From Cytophagales bacterium (lineage in GTDB: Bacteria; Bacteroidota; Bacteroidia; Cytophagales; Cyclobacteriaceae): a stretch of 6,373 bases of DNA. The stretch spans positions 1 to 6,373 of the forward strand of contig DPSB01000001.1 in assembly GCA_003537495.1 (NCBI GenBank). The letters are read 5' to 3'. Each line of letters opens with the position of its first letter. The stretch's first letter is position 1. Both the position numbers and the translations under genes were made by a program. The notes under the pieces are model-generated. The model was not told the origin of the DNA. It saw only the letters and a list, made by a program, of their open reading frames with translations, and did no database searches. This document shows positions 1 to 5,246 of the stretch, piece after piece.

Positions 1-36
1 GTAGTTTGATTTTGCTTTTTTAATTTTATTTGAAAA

Positions 37-54
37 CCTGTAAGTAATTACGGG
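37..54 (+). other. Small hairpin with GUAA tetraloop in the leader of the pentapeptide gene
   Basis: CCTGTAA (37-43) can pair with TTACGGG (48-54), with one G-U pair, closing a GTAA loop of the GNRA type. It ends 15 bases before the ATG at 70. No T-tract follows, so it is not an obvious terminator. It could be a leader structure affecting translation or a chance fold. The rest of positions 1-69 is AT-rich, with no recognisable gene end and no clear promoter. Confidence 0.3.
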
Positions 55-69
55 TAAGTTTAATGCAGT

Positions 70-915
70 ATGCCCCGCTTTAAGAAATTTAAACATACCC
101 TTGTAGAGCGTTTCAATATAATTATTGAGAAGCCTTTACTTACCTCTACCATAGTGCTGGCAGGTGTGGCGATGCTGGTGCTAAGTTTAAGTTTTACTTA
201 CTATTTAAACGATTTTGAAAATTTCTGGGAGCAGATACTGGTGGAGGCACACGGAATGATTTTCGATATTGCCATTATTGGTATTTTGATTTTCTGGTTG
301 AATCAGAATGGAGAAACCCGGCAGCGCATCCGAACTTATAAAGATGAGATTGATGACTTCCGGTTGTGGGAGTCGGATGAAGCTGCATTTCGTACCGTGG
401 GTAACATCAAGCGTTTAAACCGGCATAAAATTCACGAAATCAATCTGGTGAATTGCCACCTGGCACGCACCAACTTAAACTATGTAAACCTGAAAGGATC
501 TAACCTGAATTCGGCCAATTTCTCCAGCTCTTCGCTTATCGAAACCAACATGGAGAATACCCGGCTTAACCAAACAAACTTTGAAAATGCCAACCTGAAT
601 CAGGCGGTATTAAAGGGTTCGTATGCCAGTGGTGCTAATTTTAAAGATGCGTTTCTGATTAAATCTCAATTTGAAAATTCATTTCTGATTAAAACTAACT
701 TTAAGAATGCGTTTTTGATGGAAGCAAATTTATCCGGCAGTTACCTGATGGGTGCCGATTTTGAAAATGCCAGTTTGTATAAAGCAGATTTGCGCGGTGT
801 AAAAGGATTAACCGTAGAACAACTTACCAAAGCTAAAACATTATACCTGGCAAAATTTGATGATGAAATTCTGGAGCAGATCAAACTTAGGATCCCCGAG
901 TTGATAGGCGCTTAA
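70..915 (+). CDS. Membrane-anchored pentapeptide-repeat protein
   Basis: The 281-residue protein has a basic N-terminus (MPRFKKFKHT), two predicted transmembrane helices (about residues 24-46 and 60-78), and a charged linker (about 80-120). Pentapeptide repeats follow, whose central hydrophobic residue (L, F or M) recurs every five positions from L126 to L241. That is 24 repeats in register, with only A186 breaking the pattern. Such repeats fold as a right-handed quadrilateral beta-helix, here about six coils. A short tail (242-281) caps it. The soluble helix is probably cytoplasmic given the basic N-terminus and two helices, but topology is inferred. The ATG at 70 is the first start after an in-frame TAA at 61; no good Shine-Dalgarno is visible. 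Function is not recognisable: pentapeptide proteins range from gyrase-protecting DNA mimics to unknown membrane proteins, and the anchor and lysine-containing repeats argue against a DNA mimic. It appears monocistronic. Confidence 0.88.
   Translation: MPRFKKFKHTLVERFNIIIEKPLLTSTIVLAGVAMLVLSLSFTYYLNDFENFWEQILVEAHGMIFDIAIIGILIFWLNQNGETRQRIRTYKDEIDDFRLWESDEAAFRTVGNIKRLNRHKIHEINLVNCHLARTNLNYVNLKGSNLNSANFSSSSLIETNMENTRLNQTNFENANLNQAVLKGSYASGANFKDAFLIKSQFENSFLIKTNFKNAFLMEANLSGSYLMGADFENASLYKADLRGVKGLTVEQLTKAKTLYLAKFDDEILEQIKLRIPELIGA
640..789 (+). repeat. Five tandem 30-bp (10-residue) units inside the pentapeptide gene
   Basis: Residues 191-240 read as five decapeptides: FKDAFLIKSQ, FENSFLIKTN, FKNAFLMEAN, LSGSYLMGAD, FENASLYKAD. 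The first three are also very similar in DNA, for example 'gcgtttctgattaaa' at 658 and 'tcatttctgattaaa' at 688. This suggests growth of the beta-helix by relatively recent duplication of a two-pentapeptide unit, with later divergence of the last two. Confidence 0.6.
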
Positions 916-917
916 TT

Positions 918-947
918 TTGTTTTAATGAATTAAAAGAATAGTTTTG
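918..947 (+). promoter_or_regulatory. Bacteroidota-type promoter upstream of greA
   Basis: TTG (918-920), a 19-nt spacer, then TAGTTTTG (940-947) match the Bacteroidota housekeeping sigma consensus TTG-N19-TAnnTTTG exactly. Transcription would start near 951-956, giving a leader of about 100 nt before greA that contains the hairpin at 961-1002. The -33 element lies just past the pentapeptide gene's stop codon. No other good match was seen between here and the greA start. Confidence 0.6.
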
Positions 948-960
948 TAACACAAATCAA

Positions 961-1002
961 AACAACGGCTTTCCAATGCGGTAAGGCCGTTGTTCTTTTT
1001 TT
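961..1002 (+). terminator. Intrinsic terminator before greA, possibly a leader attenuator
   Basis: AACAACGGC (961-969) pairs perfectly with GCCGTTGTT (986-994). Three more pairs (970-972 with 983-985, one G-U) extend the stem to 12 bp around a 10-nt loop. A C and then seven T residues (996-1002) follow, as in a Rho-independent terminator. It can end the pentapeptide gene transcript. Because the best greA promoter starts transcription just before the stem, it may also terminate short greA leader RNAs. Confidence 0.85.
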
Positions 1003-1053
1003 ATCGGGGTTGGAAAGAAAACATTGGCGGGTTATTAAAACAATAAAAGGGTT

Positions 1054-1530
1054 ATGAGTAAAAAGATTTCATACTACACCAAAGAAGGATTAGATAGACT
1101 TACACAAGAATTAAGTACCCTTAAAACAAAGGGCCGTGCGGATATTGCCAAACAAATTGCTGAAGCTCGTGATAAAGGTGACTTGAGTGAAAACGCAGAG
1201 TATGATGCAGCAAAAGATGCACAAGGTCATCTGGAAGCAAAAATTGCTCAATTGGAAGATTTACTGAGCAATGCTCGCCTGCTGGACGAAACTAAAATCG
1301 ACACCAGCATGGTATCGATTCTTTCTAAAGTTACCATCAAGAATAAAAAGAATGGGGCTTCTGTTACGTATATGCTGGTATCGGAAGAAGAAGCTGATCT
1401 AAAGGCTGGAAAAATCTCAACCCAATCGCCCATTGGTAAAGGTTTACTTGGTAAAAAGAAAGGTGATACAGCTGTAATTAAAACTCCTGCCGGTGAGATG
1501 GAATTTGAAGTGATAAACATTGGTGCCTGA
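1054..1530 (+). CDS. greA: Transcription elongation factor GreA
   Basis: GreA enters the secondary channel of RNA polymerase and stimulates transcript cleavage to rescue backtracked complexes. The 158-residue length equals that of E. coli GreA. Residues 1-80 form the antiparallel coiled coil, with the tip motif ARDKGDLSENAEYDAA (38-53). Its acidic residues D43 and E46 correspond to the catalytic tip pair of the family (GDLxEN). Residues about 83-158 are the FKBP-like domain, with the conserved SPIGKGLLGKKKGD segment (125-138). The ATG at 1054 is preceded by AAAAGGG (1045-1051), close to a Shine-Dalgarno but only 2 nt from the start. The gene is followed by a HIT protein gene through a TGATG overlap, indicating co-transcription and probably translational coupling. 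Its leader contains a promoter followed by a terminator. Confidence 0.98.
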   Translation: MSKKISYYTKEGLDRLTQELSTLKTKGRADIAKQIAEARDKGDLSENAEYDAAKDAQGHLEAKIAQLEDLLSNARLLDETKIDTSMVSILSKVTIKNKKNGASVTYMLVSEEEADLKAGKISTQSPIGKGLLGKKKGDTAVIKTPAGEMEFEVINIGA

Positions 1531-1928
1531 TGCCATCTGTTTTTACAAAAATTATCAATCGCGAAATTCCCGCTTACATTGTTGGCGAGGATGAACACTT
1601 CATTGCTTTCTTAGATGTAATGCCACTGGTGCAGGGGCATACTTTGGTAGTACCCAAAGTGGAGGTTGATTATATTTTTGATCTTGATTCGGCAACCCTT
1701 GCTAACATGATGGTATTTGCACAACGTGTAGCAAAAGCTATAAAGAAAACCATTCCGTGTAATCGAATTGGAGTGGCTGTAATTGGCCTTGAAGTGCCGC
1801 ATGCACATGTGCATTTGGTGCCGATGAATACTATGAGCGATATAAACTTTACCATGCCGAAACTTAAACTTCCTGCTGAAACCATGCAGGCAGTTGCTGA
1901 TGGTATTAAAGCAAATCTGGGAGGTTAA
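1530..1928 (+). CDS. HIT-family (histidine triad) nucleotide-binding protein
   Basis: The 132-residue protein is a single HIT domain of usual length. The signature is PHAHVHLVP, with the triad H91, H93 and H95; H93 is the expected nucleophile that forms the nucleotidyl intermediate. The N-terminal part (FTKIINREIPAYIV, then FLDVMPLVQGHTLVVPK) is the classic nucleotide-pocket half of the fold. HIT proteins hydrolyse or transfer nucleoside phosphoramidates and related nucleotides; the actual substrate cannot be read from sequence. The N-terminal cysteines seen in zinc-binding Hint relatives are absent (SVFTKI in place of a C-x-x-C-like start). Its ATG shares one base with the greA TGA, so it is almost certainly translated from the greA mRNA. 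Its TAA overlaps the stop of gpsA on the opposite strand. Confidence 0.95.
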   Translation: MPSVFTKIINREIPAYIVGEDEHFIAFLDVMPLVQGHTLVVPKVEVDYIFDLDSATLANMMVFAQRVAKAIKKTIPCNRIGVAVIGLEVPHAHVHLVPMNTMSDINFTMPKLKLPAETMQAVADGIKANLGG

Positions 1929-2974
1929 ATAAAATCTATATCAACATTAAGTGGATAGCGCATTAAAAATTCAAGTGCTTCTTCAACTGTCATTCCTTCA
2001 AATAATACTTTGTATAACCTGTCGGTGATGAGTGCGCGTACTTTATAATGATCGGCACACTTCTTAGCAATACGCACCGTATTTACACCTTCGGCCACTT
2101 CCGTCATATCAGCCAAAATATCCTGAAGTTTTTCGCCTTTGGCTAACCGATAGCCCACCGTAAAGTTGCGGCTCATCGGGCTGTTGCAGGTTGTAACCAG
2201 ATCGCCAATGCCAGCCACGCCCAGGAAAGCTTTTAAGTCGCCACCCAGTGCGCGCCCGAGGTAAACCATTTCTACTGCTCCGCGACTGATCAGCAAACCT
2301 TTTGCATTTTCGCCATAGCCTAAACCGCTTAATGCACCCGATGCAATTGCGATTATGTTTTTTAAAACTCCGGCAATCTCAACACCAACAATGTCGTTGT
2401 TTTCATAAACCTGAAACCGATCGTTACGGAGCAGGCGTTTGCCCAATTGAATTACTTCGTTAAAATGACTGGCCACTACAGTAGCTCCAGGTTGGCGTTG
2501 CGCTAATTCTTTTGCAAGGTTTGGCCCTGCCAAACAACCCACGCGCACCACCACACTCTCTTCCTGAATTACTTCGCTCATGGTTTTTACCTGCTGCCGT
2601 GTAAGCCTGGTAATATTTTCTAACGATTGCCCAGCGGGTAGTGTAATGTCAAACCCCTTTGTACCATGAATCAAAATGTGGTAAGGCTGTAAGTAGGGTG
2701 ATAGCTGGCGCATCATCGCACGAAAGTGTGAGGACGGCACCATGGGAAACAACACATCGCATTGGGTAGCCACTTGCTGCAGATCGTGTGTGGGTTCTAC
2801 ATTTGGATGAAGCGTATAACCCTTGTTTTGTTTTTCAGATTTTATGCGCGCAGCCGTTTGCTCATTGCGGGTGTAGAGAAATACTTTACGGTTGATGGCA
2901 AGTATGTTGGCAATTACAGTTCCGAAATTGCCCGCACCAATAACGCCAACCGGTTTTTCAGATGTACTGTTCAA
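1925..2974 (-). CDS. gpsA: NAD(P)H-dependent glycerol-3-phosphate dehydrogenase
   Basis: The enzyme reduces dihydroxyacetone phosphate to sn-glycerol-3-phosphate, the backbone for phospholipids, in the cytosol. The 349-residue protein has an N-terminal Rossmann fold with GAGNFG (13-18) and the HGTKGF segment (103-108). Next come AGPNLAKE (149-156), the catalytic-lysine segment GVLKNIIAIASG (K205), GYGENAKGLLISRG (219-232), GIGDLVTTC (255-263), SRN (268-270) and EVAEGVNT (292-299). It is slightly longer than E. coli GpsA because of extra residues around 110-140. The start is a TTG at 2974, the only start-type codon close enough to the Rossmann motif. This places the first 17 bp inside the upstream acyltransferase gene and suggests translational coupling. 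The upstream enzyme uses the product of this one. No terminator is visible at the 3' end, where it converges on the HIT gene. Confidence 0.97.
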   Translation of the reverse strand: MNSTSEKPVGVIGAGNFGTVIANILAINRKVFLYTRNEQTAARIKSEKQNKGYTLHPNVEPTHDLQQVATQCDVLFPMVPSSHFRAMMRQLSPYLQPYHILIHGTKGFDITLPAGQSLENITRLTRQQVKTMSEVIQEESVVVRVGCLAGPNLAKELAQRQPGATVVASHFNEVIQLGKRLLRNDRFQVYENNDIVGVEIAGVLKNIIAIASGALSGLGYGENAKGLLISRGAVEMVYLGRALGGDLKAFLGVAGIGDLVTTCNSPMSRNFTVGYRLAKGEKLQDILADMTEVAEGVNTVRIAKKCADHYKVRALITDRLYKVLFEGMTVEEALEFLMRYPLNVDIDFI

Positions 2975-4652
2975 GCTCGTAGCCCACCAGGCGGTTATGG
3001 TAATAGTACAACACGGTAAGATCTTTGGTAATGATATTACCCTTTTTGTTTTTTAGTAGCGGTCTTTTCAAATGGAAGATGCCCACGTTTTCGATGCCCA
3101 GTTTTATAACCTGATCTACTTTTCCTTTCAGGTGAGTGGCATGATGTACTTTGCCAGCATCTTTCAGTTCGTAGATTTTTTTTCGTACGCGTTTAAAGGT
3201 GTTGCGGTACTCGGCATAATCTAATTCCAGTTCTTCCTCTGGTAAACGCAATAAGCTGAATAAATCCAGTTTAGGATGTTTCTTTTGCCACATTTCGAAC
3301 GCTACAAATGCGGCCAGGTGGCTGGCGAACACGCGGTTGATGCGGTGATACTCTGTAACAATACGCTGGCTGAGCATGCGGGTGTATTCATCCTCGCGCT
3401 GCTTATCATCTGTTATGCTGCCGTTCGAAATAAAATAACCACGGGTATCAATAACACGACCCTGCGGATCGAGGCTGTTTCCGTCATCATCCACAAAGTT
3501 GCCCATTACATCTAAACCCCGCCCGATTGAAACTGAAATGTTAGAACCTTTGGTAAAGAATTTGAACATAAACCGGATCAGCTCCATGCTGCCATACTTA
3601 TCCTGTTCGGGAAAATATTTATCCTGCCCCTTCACTTGTAGATAGTCTTCAATCAGATCGGGTGCTTCCAACACAAAGTTGTAGTTAAGGGTTACCGGTA
3701 CTACAAAAATTTTACGTACCTCGCCTTCAGGCGTTTGCTGGTAGAGGTTGCGTTGGGCTTCTATAGCTGTGCTGAGCAAGCCAAGTTTTAATTGTTTTTC
3801 AATTAAACCCGAACGCGAACGGGTTCCACCCGGAAAAAACAAACTATGGGCGCCTTTTTGAATGGCCAGATTGGAATACATCTTTAAAGTTTCCAGGTAG
3901 GGCAGGTTCTTTTTTCTGCGATCTACTTTATAAGCGCCAAGGCTATTCATAAAGTAGGCGAAAATTTTTATGTTGAACAGGTTTAGTCCAGCTCCATAAA
4001 TAAAGGCTGGCAGCCCAACCGAATGGATAACCCAACCAATTAATATTGAATCGAGGTTGCTGAAATGAGTGGGAACCATTACTACCGTTCCTTTTTTAGC
4101 AAGAGCCCGCAACATCTTTACCTTGCCAACTACATGAATCTTATCGCGCAGCGTATATTGATTTCGGAAAAAGGCCCCGAATTTTTTTACCCGCGCGCCA
4201 TTTAACAAGCGTTGAAACCAGAACTTCACTACTTCGCGCGTAAAGCGATACGAATTTGGTTTAAAATTGCCGGCTATTTCGTTGGCATAGCGACTTACAA
4301 TTTTTTCGAGCAGCGCATCTTCAATAGCACCTGTGGTTTCCGGGTCTTTGGCACTTAGGCCAACCAACTCGTTTTTGATGTTCGACCAAAAGCGGCTATC
4401 ATCTTTAGGGTCTACCCGCCAGCGATTTCGTTTGATACGGTTTTGTTCGCGATAAGCAGTAGCTTCCAGTTCGTCAATCAATTGTTTGCGCGTAGGGCGA
4501 AGCATTTTAATACGTTCTATCGCCTGACGCGTTACCAACTCTACAAACTCTTTTCGGTTTTTGCTTAGCTGATACACCGGCCAATCGGGTATGCCATGCA
4601 GAATAGGTTCGTATTTTCGATTTTTATTTTTCTTTTCTTCCAGTAATTCCAT
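2958..4652 (-). CDS. PlsB-like glycerol-3-phosphate / lysophospholipid acyltransferase
   Basis: The 564-residue protein contains the four acyltransferase blocks in order: PTHFSNLDS with H196-x4-D201 (catalytic dyad); GAYKVDRRKKN (239-249), with the substrate-phosphate-binding basic residues; FFPGGTRSRSG (272-282); and VVPVTLNYN (317-325). Overall size and block spacing resemble PlsB-type glycerol-3-phosphate acyltransferases more than the roughly 250-residue PlsC. A charged N-terminal region (1-130) and a C-terminal helical extension (about 410-564) flank the core. It probably acylates the 1-position of glycerol-3-phosphate at the inner membrane face; no certain transmembrane helix is seen. 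In block III a glycine (G275) stands where E. coli PlsB has a functionally important glutamate. The overlap with gpsA, which supplies the acceptor substrate, supports the assignment. The ATG at 4652 follows a consensus promoter by a very short leader. Exact acceptor and acyl donor are unproven. Confidence 0.88.
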   Translation of the reverse strand: MELLEEKKNKNRKYEPILHGIPDWPVYQLSKNRKEFVELVTRQAIERIKMLRPTRKQLIDELEATAYREQNRIKRNRWRVDPKDDSRFWSNIKNELVGLSAKDPETTGAIEDALLEKIVSRYANEIAGNFKPNSYRFTREVVKFWFQRLLNGARVKKFGAFFRNQYTLRDKIHVVGKVKMLRALAKKGTVVMVPTHFSNLDSILIGWVIHSVGLPAFIYGAGLNLFNIKIFAYFMNSLGAYKVDRRKKNLPYLETLKMYSNLAIQKGAHSLFFPGGTRSRSGLIEKQLKLGLLSTAIEAQRNLYQQTPEGEVRKIFVVPVTLNYNFVLEAPDLIEDYLQVKGQDKYFPEQDKYGSMELIRFMFKFFTKGSNISVSIGRGLDVMGNFVDDDGNSLDPQGRVIDTRGYFISNGSITDDKQREDEYTRMLSQRIVTEYHRINRVFASHLAAFVAFEMWQKKHPKLDLFSLLRLPEEELELDYAEYRNTFKRVRKKIYELKDAGKVHHATHLKGKVDQVIKLGIENVGIFHLKRPLLKNKKGNIITKDLTVLYYYHNRLVGYELEQYI

Positions 4653-4675
4653 GCCGGTAAACTAATGCGGGGAGT

Positions 4676-4705
4676 CAAAGTTAATGGCTAACGGGTCAAT
4701 ACCAA
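4676..4705 (-). promoter_or_regulatory. Consensus promoter for the acyltransferase-gpsA operon
   Basis: Read on the minus strand, TTG (4705-4703), a 19-nt spacer and TAACTTTG (4683-4676) match TTG-N19-TAnnTTTG exactly. The site lies in the 57-bp gap between the 80-residue gene and the acyltransferase gene. Transcription would start near 4666-4672, leaving a leader of only about 15-20 nt before the ATG at 4652. The operon therefore need not depend on transcription from the small gene upstream. Confidence 0.7.
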
Positions 4706-4709
4706 ATGG

Positions 4710-4952
4710 CTAAGCCAGCCGCTGCAGGGCCTGGCCTAACGAGGCGGCCATCTCGCGAAAGCGATTAGTGGCTGCGTTTAGAAAATCCGGGTTGAGAATT
4801 TCATCCAGGTCGGCTTCGCTGGTTAGGTCCCATTCAGGCACTTTAAAAGTTTGCTCAAATAATTCCCACTCCAGCTTAATCAGATAGCGGTTGTTCCATT
4901 GAAAGAGGGTGATTTTGATTTCATCCCTTTGAAGTTCTTTAATTACACGCAT
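4710..4952 (-). CDS. Small protein of unknown function (80 residues)
   Basis: I do not recognise this family with confidence. The protein is soluble, with no signal peptide or membrane segment. Residues 1-38 (MRVIKEL, IKITLFQWNNRYLIKLEW, EQTFKV) look like three or four beta-strands. Residues 46-79 look like two helices (SEADLDEIL; NRFREMAASLGQALQRLA), so an alpha/beta mini-domain is likely. Three tryptophans (W19, W29, W41) fall in the strand half. It reads as a real gene: it has balanced composition and alternating hydrophobic patterns, is oriented with the acyltransferase-gpsA operon, and fits exactly between that operon's promoter and the divergent intergenic region. No terminator separates it from the acyltransferase gene, so some co-transcription is possible. 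Its own promoter is not clear. Confidence 0.7.
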   Translation of the reverse strand: MRVIKELQRDEIKITLFQWNNRYLIKLEWELFEQTFKVPEWDLTSEADLDEILNPDFLNAATNRFREMAASLGQALQRLA

Positions 4953-5093
4953 GGCCTGATAGATTCGGAGTTTGGTTAATTCCTGATTCGATAACGATGA
5001 TGAAAGGGTATAAGGTGCCTTTATGTCAAATAGCTTTGCAGCAGATCTGTGGCGTAAAATAAAGAATATTTTAGTTGAGCTCTGGGTTATCAG

Positions 5094-5117
5094 AATATTT
5101 GCTGATTAGCAAATATT
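5094..5117. repeat. Perfect 9-bp inverted repeat with 6-nt loop
   Basis: AATATTTGC (5094-5102) and GCAAATATT (5109-5117) are exact inverse complements around TGATTA. The right arm also forms a 12-bp perfect palindrome, GCAAATATTTGC (5109-5120), and ATATTTGC recurs at an 18-bp period (5095 and 5113). It could be a binding site for a dimeric regulator. No T-run follows that would make it a terminator. Confidence 0.5.
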
Positions 5118-5169
5118 TGCATGGTTGCAGCGTTTGTAGAATTGAGTTTGGTTAGGCTAAGTATTTATT

Positions 5170-5195
5170 GTTACTTGTACCTGGGTACTTGTAAC
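5170..5195. repeat. 26-bp dyad upstream of the surface-protein gene
   Basis: GTTAC (5170-5174) pairs with GTAAC (5191-5195) and GTACC (5177-5181) with GGTAC (5184-5188). The centre is TG and there is a symmetric TT/TT mismatch. It also contains the direct repeat TACTTGTA at 5172-5179 and 5186-5193. It ends 51 bp before the ATG at 5247 and overlaps a weak TAACTTAG -7-like site. It may be an operator or a leader-RNA hairpin. Confidence 0.5.
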
Positions 5196-5246
5196 TTAGT
5201 GTGCAGAATGTTTGTTATGTAAATTGCGATAAAACAAGGCATCAAC

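Larger units (their letters stand above)
4953..5246. other. AT-rich divergent intergenic region, no gene
   Basis: This 294-bp gap separates the leftward 80-residue gene from the rightward surface-protein gene and must hold both promoters. I found no open frame that looks coding and no tRNA. Two inverted repeats (5094-5117 and 5170-5195) and a repeated AGAATATTT (5063-5071, 5092-5100) stand out. Promoter-like sites on the plus strand match TAnnTTTG with one mismatch: TAGAATTG at 5137-5144, with a TTG 17 nt upstream, and TAACTTAG at 5192-5199, with a TTG 21 nt upstream. No good minus-strand site was found. Confidence 0.6.

Noticed and set aside
63..83. ATG at 63 as a start upstream of the pentapeptide gene
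   Set aside because: It is out of frame with the pentapeptide protein and meets a stop after six codons; a regulatory mini-frame is conceivable but unsupported.
1248..1598. Open frame on the minus strand across greA and the HIT gene
   Set aside because: It lies antisense to two clearly identified genes, and its translation resembles no family I know and has erratic composition.
1611..1885. Two overlapping minus-strand open frames inside the HIT gene
   Set aside because: Both are antisense to a well-supported HIT domain; the Cys/His/Met-rich translations are typical of shadow frames.
1870..1895. Possible hairpin CCTGC/GCAGG near the end of the HIT gene as a terminator
   Set aside because: The stem is only 5 bp with a 9-nt loop inside the coding region and no T-run after it.
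2762..3019. Plus-strand open frame over the gpsA / acyltransferase junction
   Set aside because: Antisense to the GpsA N-terminus and acyltransferase C-terminus, both supported by motifs; no promoter or start signal.
3276..3515. Plus-strand open frame within the acyltransferase gene
   Set aside because: Antisense shadow with no recognisable domain.
5012..5029. E. coli-like TTGACA and TATACC pair on the minus strand as promoter of the 80-residue gene
   Set aside because: The spacing is only about 11 nt, and Bacteroidota promoters use TAnnTTTG rather than this form.
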